From Erythrocercus mccallii (taxonomy: Eukaryota > Chordata > Aves > Passeriformes > Dicruridae), in the NCBI GenBank assembly GCA_013397435.1, contig VZRG01000030.1, forward strand, positions 1,587,601 through 1,651,600: 64,000 bases of DNA, read 5' to 3'. A model generated the notes under the pieces. The model had not been told where the DNA came from and did not search any database. It saw nothing but the letters and a program-made list of their open reading frames with translations. The position numbers and the translations under genes are program-made. Positions 1 to 11,448 of this stretch are shown here, piece after piece (within the stretch, counting starts at the first letter, position 1; every line of letters begins with the position of its first letter).

Positions 1-1050
1 GAAAAAGAAGCCGAGCGGTGTAAAAATCAGAGTTGTTTTTAAAACAGGCATCTCCTCCAAACTCCGCGCACCATCGATGCCGGGATTTTTTCAAATTTTA
101 GGAGAAAGTGCCCGGGATACACTGTCAAGCTGCCTGGCAGCAGAAGGAGGTGGAAGTCAGGGCTGCCAGGGGAAGGCACGCTGAAGGTCCCTTTTGCGGG
201 ACGCAGACGGTGATTCAGTCTTTTTTGGTTTAGTAGCTGCGGTTTAGGGCTGTATTTTCATTACACAGCACCATCGGGCTCATACATCATTCACTTACTC
301 CGCAGAGCTTTTTTTCTCCTTTAATCTGACAAGCCGAATTCCTCGAGCCACCTCTCTTCAACCACTGTGTAGAAACAGGAGAGAAAAATGTTATCCCTTC
401 AGATTAATTCTTGCTTTAAAGTTTCTTAAAGCTCTTTCTGCCCGAGCACCTACTGCCTGCTTTTTTGTCCTCTTCGGAAGGGGAAAGCAGCATTTGCAAA
501 TAAATTACGAGAAAAGTTTACTAAGTTGATACGTGGTCACTGCTGGCCATAGCTGGAGATGATCTTGTCGCTATCAGGTGTTTATTTCGCTGAAGGCGCT
601 CCGCTCTAAATAAGCAACCACGACCTAACAAAAACCCCGCATGAGCACGGCACGGTGGCCCTCGGGTGGACTGGCAGCCCCCTCTTTGGGTTTGTGCTTT
701 GAAGGCGACATTTCAAACATCTTAATCCTGAAAAGGCCGAGTACCAGGAGAGGCTAACCCCGAAGAAGGACTCACACAGGAGGGAGCTCCCCGCTCCGTG
801 CAGGTGATAGGGAGAGAAGCGACTTTTCACCCCTTGCTGCAAGAAGTCGCGTCACTTTTAGGGTACGGTCCGCGGGGAAGAGGGGGAGGGAAAAGGGGAC
901 AAGAGCAGGGGAGGTGGTGGGGGTGGTGATGGTGGGTCCTGTCTTGCCTCAGCTTTTCCTCAGCTCGACGCCACCTGACAATGAACGTGTTTAAGAGCCG
1001 AAAGCGGAATTGAAAGCGACGGAGCGGTTCCGGTGGAATATGGACTGTTC
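1..1050. promoter_or_regulatory. CpG-enriched segment, possible edge of a promoter CpG island
   Basis: I count roughly 50 CpG dinucleotides in this segment, against very few in the AT-rich DNA that follows; the enrichment stops near 1040. Clusters lie at 1-190, 590-660 and 840-1040. There is a G-rich purine stretch at about 877-935 with GGT/GGTGGTG runs. In birds such CpG retention usually marks promoters or first exons. The island probably continues to the left of the window, so the transcription start and strand cannot be fixed. Frame 1 at the extreme left end is open for 13 codons and then stops, which is too short to call coding. The open frames inside are GC-driven and overlap on both strands, so I do not call a protein. 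Confidence 0.5.
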
Positions 1051-3290
1051 TGAAAATGTATAAATCAAATAATTAGAGACCAACTAAATTTGTGTTTCTG
1101 TGACCTGAGCTTTTAAAACACCATTTAATTCTTCCAGATATATGGTTCCAGGAAGGACCAATCCCTCTACATATACGTGCACTCAAGAATGAGAAGCCCT
1201 TCGGCAGCAGACACTAACCTATATGGTTAATATTTTTTGCACTGATCGCTCTCTTTAGGCAAAGAGACGAGAGCTGAAGTTCAACTTGATTTGATATATC
1301 TCACATTTTACTTAATACTTAGGAAATGAGTGAACTGCTCATCCCAGAGCAATAACGTATGCTCTCAAATTTAGCTGGTCATTAAAAAAAAAAAAAAAAA
1401 AAAAAAAAACAACAAAAAGTCTTTCCAGCATTACATTTTTTAGAAAGAAAAAGTTTCCAGAAGTTTATGTATCATCTTTCGAATTCCATAAAAGAAACCA
1501 TAAAAATAAAAACAACCTAACAACCACTCCAAAAGAACTAACCCAAACCGTGAAGTTTTTCCTCAGCTTGAATTTCTGTCGTCTTTATTTTATTTCCTTC
1601 TCCCTCTTTCTGATCTTAATTGCACTTTGGTTCTCAGGAGAGAGGACTCCCCACTTCCACAGTCTTTTCAGCGGGAGCTGCAGTGCATGACAGTTTACAG
1701 CCAAAAAACTTCCTCCAGCCGAACAGCTATAAAGATTCCCGATTTATAGCAATACTTTCCCTCTTGCATGGGAAGATTAGTAGCCTCCAGCTGTTCCTTC
1801 GTGTTCAGAAGGCCTGTCCGTCATTCCCTACCTTATTTCCAGGGACATCGCAAATCCCCAGACACCTTCCCAGCGGGAACCAGCCCGTCCCTGCGGTCCC
1901 AGGGTACCAGCTGCCCCGCTGCAGCTTTAACCGCCTGAGGATGCCGTGCGAAAATGTCAGAGTGTGTTTAAGTATTGGAGGTATTTGTTTAAATCTCTTT
2001 CAACATGCAGTTCTGGGGGGAACACGCGCTAATAACACCACCTTTGGTGCCGGATCCGTGTCCCTGCTGCACCCCTGCCACTTCCCGTGCCCACCCTGGG
2101 CAGCAGCGCCGGGCTGGGCCAGCACTCACCGAGCCCGGGGAGGAAACCCACCTTCCAAAGGTCAAAATTTCCCACTTCTAATTCCCTGAAGAGCAAACAC
2201 CTGCTTTCCCATCACCTAGGTTTTTTTCCCCCTTTTTTCCCCTTAGGAAAAATGAACACATTTATCATTATATAGTTGTAATTGAGATGTGCATTTCTAC
2301 TTGTCAGCTGCTTTTTCCTGGACACTGGGGAGGAATGTCCTACTGATACTACTGTTGAGGCATTGATGTGCATGTAATTGCCATTTTCCTAGGGAGGTTC
2401 TGGGTCTTGTTTAACCTGGCATATAATTTTCCTTATATATAAGATTTACACAAAGCCTACAGATTGTGTTGGAAGAGCTCTTTATAAGAACTCACCATTT
2501 TGTAACCCCAGCATGCTAACATATGCTTACATAGGATATTTGTCCTTATTAATGTGGGTATTAAGACTCTGGGATAAGTATGTTTCAGGATCTCCACTTT
2601 TAGTATTTAATAGGACTGATTTTCCCCACAGGTTTTGATGTGAACACATTTTTGAGAAACATTTTCTTTTTTAAGTAGTCTGAGCAGAGCACAGCATGTT
2701 GATTTTGGTTTGTTTTGCTTTCCTCTTTTAGCATTTGGGAGGGCAAGGCAAAAGCAGAGTGCCATCCTGCATTTTTGGAAGGTGGCAAAACTCCCGTTGA
2801 CTTAGTCAGATCTTTGCTTGAGTACTGCTAAGTGCCCTCTCCAGCTCAAATGCTTAGATCCTGAGGTTTCCCTCATGAAAGTCAATGATCAAACTTCCAG
2901 TGACTTCAGCGCCTGCTGCCCTAGACAGCACCAACTGGGGAAAACCAACAAAATAAACTGAAGCTCCCATCAAAGTCCTTAAGAGAGTGTCTGGCACAAA
3001 GATAGATGAAATCAGCAAACGTGGGAGTAGAATATCTTGACCTAGAATACCTTTTTCAATATCTTAGCAATATTTTTTAGATGACAAGAGCTATTTAAAC
3101 CAAGTTTTCCTGTGTGAACTAGTGGGAACAAGGAGATGACACAAACAGGAGCCACTTACTACTCTTAACAGCCATTTCATTTGAAGTTGCAAAGAGGGAC
3201 AGGCATCACAGGTACTACAGGGGATGCAGATGAGAAGTAGTAGAATAATAGATACTGTTTATTTCACTATCATGGCCTAAAGGGTACATT
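1051..3290. other. AT-rich unique DNA, no gene seen
   Basis: I see no supported gene here. A moderately GC-richer patch at about 1620-2190 keeps a 189-codon frame open on the plus strand. Its translation is rich in Pro, Ser and Leu, has no recognisable domain, and has no obvious splice pair or promoter, so I treat it as a chance frame. A 26-bp poly-A run is annotated separately. Confidence 0.5.
1384..1409. repeat. poly(A) homopolymer, 26 bp
   Basis: This is an uninterrupted run of 26 A residues followed by AACAAAAAG. Nothing upstream looks like a processed gene or a LINE 3' end, and no polyadenylation signal sits at the usual distance. I therefore call it a simple repeat rather than a retrotransposed tail. 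Confidence 0.9.
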
Positions 3291-3512
3291 AAAAAAAAAA
3301 CTCCAACCAAGCAAAAACTAAAATAACAAAACAAAACAAAAACCCCAAAGCAACCAACAAAAACAAAACAAAACAAAACAAAACAAAACAAACCCAAGGA
3401 AAAACAAAAAAACCAAACCAAACCAACCAACTAAAAAGAACCCCACAAACCAAACCAAAACAAAAAACCCCAGAAAAACAAACAAACAAACACCCACCCA
3501 ACCCCAGAATGA
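3291..3512. repeat. A/C-rich low-complexity tract (AAAAC, CCAAA units)
   Basis: About 220 bp are built almost wholly of A and C on the plus strand. The tract includes perfect AAAAC runs near 3360-3390 and CAAA/CCCA units towards the end. The opposite strand is G/T-only, so its reverse frames stay open and spell Phe, Val, Leu, Trp and Gly strings. Those frames are artefacts of the repeat, not a membrane protein. Confidence 0.85.
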
Positions 3513-6500
3513 AGACATTTTCTGCTTCAAACGGGGACCATAGAAGTCTGAGGACAGAAAGTACTACTGTTGTCATAAATGTCCTAGCAGGAGTCCTGTT
3601 GGGACACCCTACCATAAACACCTTTTCTTATACTTCAACCCATATAGTTCCCAAAGGGCACTAATGTAAACTCAACTTTCCTTGCTGAGATATTTTGGAA
3701 GAGGTTAAAAAACTAGTGTTTAGGTCTTAAGTACAATAGTCCTCAGATTTGCTGACATTAATGATCAAAACAAATTTTACTGGAAATATCCATCTTTCTC
3801 CTAAGAATATACCTGTCTTTATAAAAGTATGCAGTGCTAAGAATCAAAATTTCTTTCACAATTCTTTTAATATCAATAAAAGATTTGGGAATTTGGAAAT
3901 CTATCATTCTTCCTCTACTTTGAACATTACATGAAGATTACTGTAAGGTGTAAGACAAACTGGGTGCTTCACAGCTAGACTATGTTAACACCTCTGCATA
4001 AAGAGATATAAGTCCTAATCTGTAACTGCAGATTTTTAGAACCAAATCAAGCTCTTTTCCATTGTTTTGTGAGGGCTTTTCCCTCCTACTTTACTGGTGT
4101 TTTTCTTCCTTCTCCTCCCTAGTCCACAGGAAAGGCAAATACACAGTGTTAATGAGCACTATTTTCTATTGTATAAGTAAGGATAATATTTTTAGTATTC
4201 ATCTGTCAATTTGTGTTTAAATCTAGATTATCTCATGCTTTGGAATTAGTAATTGCCTTGAATGTGGCCTCAAAGCTTACAGTCCTTCCTGGACTCTTTA
4301 CTGCCAAGATTATTTCCTGATTTCTTGCTCTGGGTAACTCCCTTATCCATGTGAAATAAAAGGACTTGGACAGCTTCAGCAATGAGGGGTTGCAAACAAA
4401 TTCTTTGCCTCTCATCAGCAAGAAAGCTCTCAGATAGAAAACTGTTTTCTTTATCTCAACTGAGATAACCTCCGCTGACTGACACCAACAGTTTTGTATA
4501 ACTGATGCTGTTTTCATCATGTTGGTGCAGCAGATTCAGAGGAAAGGACAGAAACTTAAGTCAGTCAAGGGATTATTTGAACTCACATGTAGCATGCTCT
4601 TACATCAACTGAGCCACTTTCTAAATCCGTCCACTGTACCCATTCTTATGCTGCTCTGAACACAGTTAATTTATTCTTCCAAGTTGTATGTGATGTAACT
4701 CTGTTCTCTATATCTAACTCTTCATCTTACCCACACTCACTTTACCAACAAGGTCTTCTCCACATCTGTTTTCATATTATTACTTTTAAGAAAGTGAAAT
4801 ATTCATAAATTGATCAAGCCGCCACCACCATATTTCCCTGTAACTCTTTTTCCCATTATGTGTACAGTTGCACACCATGCTGGACAGGTCTGTTCAGATG
4901 GAAAATACATGGGAGAAGGGCCCCACAGAGCAGAAGAACAAGACTGTCACATCAATGACAAGTTAAATAAAATTTAAATCTGGACAAGCAATAAATAAGT
5001 CAGGCAACACTCACTGGAAAGTGGTATTGCAGAGAAATCAGAAACTACTGATACCACAGCTCCTTAAAGAAGCTCCTGTCAGTCTTCTAAGAGAGACAGT
5101 GGGCAAAACTAAAGCCAGCTTCTGCCTGCCAGGGCTCAGATCTGGAGAGCACCTTCTGGGACCTACAGACACCTTGTGGTTCTCTGCTTGTGGCTCCATG
5201 AGGAATGTAGAGTGCTTTGCTAACTTCAGCCTTTTTTCATCAAACATACCCATCAAGCTCTGACAAACACAAATGATTCTTACAGTTTCCTGGCTTGAAT
5301 TCAGCCAAGGTTAATCAGGTCTCAGCCACCAATTTTGGCCTTATGCTACCTAATAGGTTTGGCTATGGGAAAATGGTTGATGTAATGTACAGCACAAGTG
5401 TTTTAATGAATGCCAGGAGAGCTGATTCTGGGCTCCACTGACTCACTGTCTCACTTCAGGCGAGTCTTACAGATCTCATTTTAGCAACCTTCAGAGTGAA
5501 AATATTACAGACATTTTCAATGCCAATACCCCAGCCTTATTTTCTCTAGAACCATTTCTAATGCAAGTAAGCATCCAATAGGTAATAATGCATAATGGAA
5601 AGTAATTACATGTCAAAACAAAAATCTGCAACCTTTGATGTCTGGTAATGCAAATTCAGTTTGATTTTCTAATAAGGTTGTATTTTTCCTGCTGTCTGTT
5701 TCTGGAGCACTGGGTTTTGGGTTTTTTTTCTTAATCAAACTGCTCATTTTAGTACACTTAGTTCCAACATGCTGCAGACATTTGTTCATTTTGCCTAATA
5801 AATTTGTTAAAAAAACACCAAAATAAACAACACAACAAACAAACAAAACCCCTCCTCCAAACCAGTCCACAGAGTAAAGAGGAACCATGTAAGCCCTACC
5901 TTTTTATCTAGCAACCCATGCTGTCAGTACCACATGCAGATACAACAGACATGATGAATGAGGAGCAAATGACATATGTGTGGGGATCACAACATGTAAA
6001 ACCACCGCTGCCTGTGCCACAGAAGGCAGTGCCAGGAATGCCTAGGGGACACTGCAGAAATGTGAGTTTCTCCATTCAATCATGTACTTTCCACTTACAT
6101 CCATGCCAATGCAGTGCATTAATAAACCTGCAGACACATTGCAAACATTCATTTGCCTTCTTCAGCTTTTTTTTTTATTTAACAAGCTGAATTAAAACAA
6201 TTAAATTAAAACCAATCTTAATCATGTTATATTCATTGTTTTATACTAGTAAAAAACACCATTAATTGAAGCCCTCTCCGTTTCTATCCTTAGACAGCTA
6301 GTAATTTGCATTTAACGCTGGCTTTGCAAAAATATTTTTAAAGAAACCAAAAGGAAGATTTCAATATTGTCCAAGTCAGTAATTTCAGGTGCATTTCATT
6401 TCAAGAATCTTGTGGCAGATGCCATGTATCCCCAGGAATTAATTTCCTGTTTCTGTCTGTCCAGATTTCAAGGACAGGGTCAATCTAAGAGGTAGGAAAA

Positions 6501-9500
6501 ATAACTTCAAGGCACCTTTTTTTTTTAGGAAGAAAACACTTCAAGCCTTAAAACATGGACAGCTTTGATAAAAATGGGATTTAATTCAAGACTTTATCCT
6601 TGGCAGATGTCTTGTCTCACACATTAAGTTGTCTACACTTGTAGTAGATATATTTCCATTCAGAAAGCAACTGCTGTGATGCACTGAAAAGTCTTCCCCA
6701 CATTTTACATCTAGAAATACAAGATTACAGTGTGTAACACTGTACAATATTAAGTAAGTCAGTCAAGTATACATTTCTAATAAAGAAATTGCAAAATCCA
6801 CAAACTCACTTTATTAATGAACCGTTAATGCTAAAAATGTGCTTAAGTATCAGCTAGTTTCTACAGATTTTACCTCAGAAATAGTTCTGTTGAAAGCATG
6901 AGAAATTTTTACATGAGTAATCCACACATGAATAAAACTGAACAAAGTATTAATATGTCCCCAGTTCTTACAATTTTTGTTCTTAGATCAATGACTAGAC
7001 GCTGAAGACTCTTGTATTTACATGGCTGGGTAACGACTTATGAGCCTATTTTATTATTGCCTATATGTTTAACTTTTTTGTACTTGCACCCTGAGTAACA
7101 GTGAAAAAGAAGTGTAACTTGATAGAGTGTACATGTTACAAGTCTTCCTTTCAGAAAAGGGTTGGAATCAACCTAGTCTCCCAAATTCTTGCTTTGTTTC
7201 TGACTTTTCTTCTGAAACCCTTGCTCTGCCACAAGGAGGTTTTGGCAAAACACTTATTTTGGGAAGGGGGGAGGAGATAGAAAAGTAGAGGGAGGAACCT
7301 AAAAAAATCTCCACCTTTTGGCTGTCTCAAGTCTGCCTGGAAGCTCAATATGATGCAATTAATGAATGGCAATCCTCCACCTTCAGTGCTTCCTTCCCTT
7401 GCTCGAGACAGATGTGCTGACAGCATAGCACCTTCTTTAAAGGAGCTCAGTTTTATGGAAGCTGATCTCAGCAAGGCACAAGTGGCTTCAAGCTTTTGGC
7501 TGCTCCATGTATTTTAAAGCAAAATCAGCATGTTTCACACCAAATATTCAGAGTCAATATCAGAAATGAAAAATCTTTTCTATCCAGGGTCCAGCAAATG
7601 CCTTTTTTCTTTCCAGAGTACTTTTGAATGTCCATGCATGTTAACATCTTCTTTGGTTGTCTTGGAAAACACTCTTATAGACAAATGTATCTTGTTTGCA
7701 ACCTTTTTTCCATATGGGGCACACATTTTACTCTGCTTAGCTTTAACCCCATTCCTTCTAGGCGTATCCTGATATGCAGCCTCAAACCAGTTCTTTCCCT
7801 TCATGCTTTTACATCTTACAAGACATAAAATGCCACCCTCTCCTCACTTACATCCAAACTCAAGAAAGAAAAAATAACTCAAAAATCAGCCTGAGTGCCT
7901 ACAATTAAACACCTGAATAAGGTACCTGTTAATCAGGGGTACTAAACACCTACAATTCCTACCAAAGTCAAAAACTTCAAAAAACTAGGATAATTCAGCC
8001 CCTACAACCTCCATTTCCCACCTGCCCTCAGACAGAAAGCATATTCTCAGCTTTACTAACCAAACTCATTGTGATATGCTCAATGACACTGGATAAAGCA
8101 ATTTTAAGCAGAAATTAAGTTATTGAATCAGATTATAATTTCTAAATGTCACCACAGAATTTTGATATATTTTTAACTTAAGCATTACAGTAAAAACCAC
8201 AAAACAAACAAACAAACTACAACAAAAACCATTAACAAAAAACCCAAACAAACAAAAAAAAACCCAGGATGGAAGAAAACAACTAAATACATGGAATCCC
8301 AGATTTCCTTTCAAGAGTAAGGACAGCTCCAGGAAACCTTATGGATATCAACCAGCTGTCATGAAGGACAGAAAAGACAACTGCTCATTCCATGCTTCAT
8401 TCTTTAGAGAGCTTTGCAAAAACAATCTGAAGGGTGCAAATGGAATAAAATCTTACCCTTGAATCTTTCTCCCAAAAAATTTGTTTTCCTAACATTGTCA
8501 ATGTTCTGACTCAAAGAAATACCAGAGGAAAGTCATGATCCCTAACGTATTTAAAGTGTTTGTGGAGATAAGTTTTGTCTGTCTCCATAAAAATTTGGAT
8601 TAAGCTTCAAGCATGATTCAAAACAATAGCCAGAGCCATTCTGGGTTTTCAAAAAACCCAAAATTTTCTATAAATTATCTCAGAGTTAAGAAAGAAATGT
8701 GAAATTCTACAGAAAATAAATTATTTATAAAGGATGCCATGAACTATTAGAAGTGATGTTTCAAGAGCATCAGACCAACTAATAAATCATTTGAACAGAA
8801 ATACTGAATAGTAACTGAAGGGTAACAATAAGGGATAGGAGGATGTTTTCAGTGGATATATTTGAGATGCCTCAATTGAGAAACTTTGACACTAAATCCC
8901 AAATACTTCTAATTATTTTCACTTCAGCATTTTGTTACTAGGTTTCCAAGTAGAAATTCTGAAGTGGCTGCAAGAGCTTTGTGCACAGCACCAAAGAAAC
9001 TCCTGTTTGCTGGAAGTCCTCAGCTGAAAAGTGAGTGTCTCCTTCAAGAGAACCAACCCATGGCAACCTCATGAAGGGAAAAGCAATTGCCCACTTCCTA
9101 TCTGTTTTGAAATTACTTTCTTCATTCTACATAAATTAACAACTCTAGAAGACTTCAAAGGAAAAGAAAATTATTCTTACAGAATGCTGGAATCTTTTCA
9201 TGGAGGACTGGCTGAAGATCTTGTGTAAAAAGGCCATCAGCAGAAATATGCTATTCTGGAAAGGGATGCTGGCTTAGCAATATGCTTTAAAATAAATTAA
9301 TCACATTTAACATTTCTTCTGCCTTTTCCCATCAGCTAGTTATAAAGAGAGAAGCACTATTTGAGAATGTTTTTATCCTAAAGGAATATGGGAATAGATG
9401 AGATGGCTTAAGAGTTTTGCCTGAAGAACAGCTATGGTCATTTAACAGTATTTCTCTTGAAAAAAGTGTCCAGATTAAAGGCTAAAACCCAATATTTTAA

Positions 9501-10128
9501 CATTTTTTTCCCCCAATTTCTAGTTATTTAAGCATCTCACAGGAAATGCTAAGATTCAAATATTCAAGCAGTGATTGGTAATGAAAGTAGAGATTAATCT
9601 GAGAGTCAATGCAACCTATGAGAGTCATAAGAATTACAATAATTCAAAAATCACCCACAAGTATGTAGAGTTTCTTTTATTTTGCTGCTTAATAGAGGTT
9701 GGCAATTTCTATGTGTTTTGCTTTGGAACATAATTTGAAACAATGATTTGTGTTTGGCTCTGATATACCAGCAATTAACAAGTTATTAGAAGTGTCACAA
9801 TCTTTTGAAGACCATATTGATCCTTGGTGTATTTTCCTGACCTTCATACCACCTTATATTTTAAATTACCTTCATTTATATGCAGATAATAAAAATATGC
9901 CTTTGACTCTATTTAACTTACCATTGTCAGCCCAACATTTTTTTTTTATTATTTTTTTACATTTGAGCAATTGTTCAGCAGGAAATCAGCCCAGCAATGA
10001 CATAAAAGAAAAAATCCTAACTCTTTCTAGGTCTTCTTTGCTTTGGGATGTTATCTTCAAAGTCATCAGATCTTACTCAAATTCCTAATTACGTATTTCT
10101 TTTCTTATACCCTAAAACTGCTAGACTT
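3513..10128. other. AT-rich gene-poor DNA with minor A/C-rich tracts
   Basis: I find no gene, RNA gene or recognisable transposon in this stretch. Small A/C-rich low-complexity tracts occur at about 5810-5866 and 8196-8268 and resemble the larger one at 3.3 kb. Several 60-112 codon frames exist (for example around 4233-4520, 7151-7474 and 9750-10088). They have no motifs or splice signals that I can support and are often mirrored by frames on the other strand. Confidence 0.5.
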
Positions 10129-10264
10129 GGGGCAACCTAGGGTGCCAGGACCTTGCAGGGGAAACCTGCCCAACAATTTAATTTCTGTCCTATATGCAGG
10201 AAGGGAATCCGTTTTAGGGAGCAGCAGAAACCACAGCTCAGGCAGAGTGGTTTTAGGTTGCCCC
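10129..10264. repeat. 136-bp segment with 11-bp perfect terminal inverted repeats
   Basis: The segment begins GGGGCAACCTA and ends with its exact reverse complement TAGGTTGCCCC. The inner sequence is not palindromic. The size and ends are compatible with a short non-autonomous DNA transposon (MITE-like). However, I see no target-site duplication of 2, 3 or 8 bp outside the ends, and I do not recognise the end sequence as a known family. It could also be a chance inverted repeat. Confidence 0.35.
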
Positions 10265-10750
10265 TATAGTAAAATCTCTTAAGCTGCTATTGCAGCCTAA
10301 TGGGGCTGCTGGTGTGCATTCACACAGTCCTACTGAAATGCCCTCCTCATTAAATGGGTTATTCAGAAGCCAGCCTCTGCACTGACTTGGGTTTCTAAAT
10401 AACTTTCAACTCAATGTCAGGGTCAAAATATAGCTCCTGAATGGCTTCAGGATGGCAGGGTATGTGATCCCCAGGTGATCCCTAGGATGTGTGCAATAGT
10501 GCAAGGAAAGGGGAGTCAGTAGGTGAAGATCTGGTTATCTAGTCAGCTTTCTTTGCAATGCAAGGTCTCCTCCTTTTACACTAGTGTACTGTAAATTGCC
10601 AGGGAATTGCCGGCAAGGATAACAGCATTTTGTCACAGTTGTGATTAAGAGACTGAATCTTTAGTGCCCCTTTAAATTGCCTCTCCTGTTGTCCTAATTC
10701 AAACAGAATTTCATTGTTTTCAATGCATGGGAGGAGGATTCGGGGGGGGA

Positions 10751-10765
10751 NNNNNNNNNNNNNNN
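10751..10765. other. Assembly gap (15 N) inside a poly-G run
   Basis: Fifteen N are flanked on the left by eight G plus one A and on the right by six G. The unresolved bases are therefore most likely more G, a homopolymer that sequencing or polishing could not call. The true length is unknown. Confidence 0.95.
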
Positions 10766-11168
10766 GGGGGGAAACACTAGCAAATTTCACTTCTGTCCCA
10801 GAGAGCTATGCAAACAAACAGCAGAAGTGAACTTCTAGAGAAATTATTTTACTGCCTATTAGTGTCTGCCTGTTCTCATAGATCCATCAGGACTCATGAG
10901 AATTCCCTTATAAAGTAATTTACATGCTGTGCTGCAGAGCAGCACTTTACTCTTTTGATCTTTGGTATTAGAGATAACAAATTTGTAGGCACCTTCAGCT
11001 TCCTCAGCACTGCCATGCAATCTAAACTGCACTGGTCCCACTGCTGCTTGTTCCATCAACTCAGTTTTAGGTAACACATGACTATCTCAAGCATAGCCTG
11101 GAAGCAGGCAGGACTTTTGAAGAATATGATTAGAAATAAAAGGGGCTTCGTTTCAAATCCTACTTTTA

Positions 11169-11448
11169 TGTCCTGGATTTGGCCGGGATAGAGTTAATTT
11201 TTAAATAGGTAAGGACAGACACAGCACTTTGTAAATACTTTCTCTTGGTTGCTTAAAGTTGTTTCTGCAGTTATGCTCCTAATCAAAATATGGTGGTGGT
11301 GAAAGTTGTTTTTTATGGTTCTGATGAAAAAGTTGGCATATGCCCTGCCAAAGCTGGGAAAATTATAGCAATGCTTTCTCTTCCTTTTTAAAGAGAATAT
11401 AACACTCTTATCCAGACCACCTTCATGGTAGCAGGTTAATACTATGCA
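11169..11448 (+). mobile_element. Degraded avian ERVL-type LTR (5' end clear, 3' end uncertain)
   Basis: The start, TGTCCTGG followed by a GGGATAGAGTTAATTTT stretch at about 11187-11203, matches the 5' end of the widespread avian ERVL LTR family as I remember it. The same end sequence appears inverted at the end of the LTR at 27.7 kb. The proposed 3' end near 11448 (AGCAGGTTAATACTATGCA) only loosely resembles the family terminus. The bases flanking the two ends do not match, so no target duplication supports the outer limits. No retroviral coding sequence is attached. The middle is too diverged to align by eye, which suggests an old copy. Confidence 0.5.

Noticed and set aside
1384..1409. Poly-A run as the tail of a processed pseudogene
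   Set aside because: No gene-like sequence, polyadenylation signal or target duplication is visible upstream.
1620..2189. 189-codon plus-strand frame, the longest in the window
   Set aside because: It has no domain, no splice or promoter context and no protein-like composition; it lies in a slightly GC-richer patch where long frames arise by chance.
3215..3621. Minus-strand frames rich in Phe, Val, Leu, Trp and Cys that look like a membrane protein
   Set aside because: They lie over an A/C-only low-complexity tract; the hydrophobic translation follows from G/T codons on the opposite strand.
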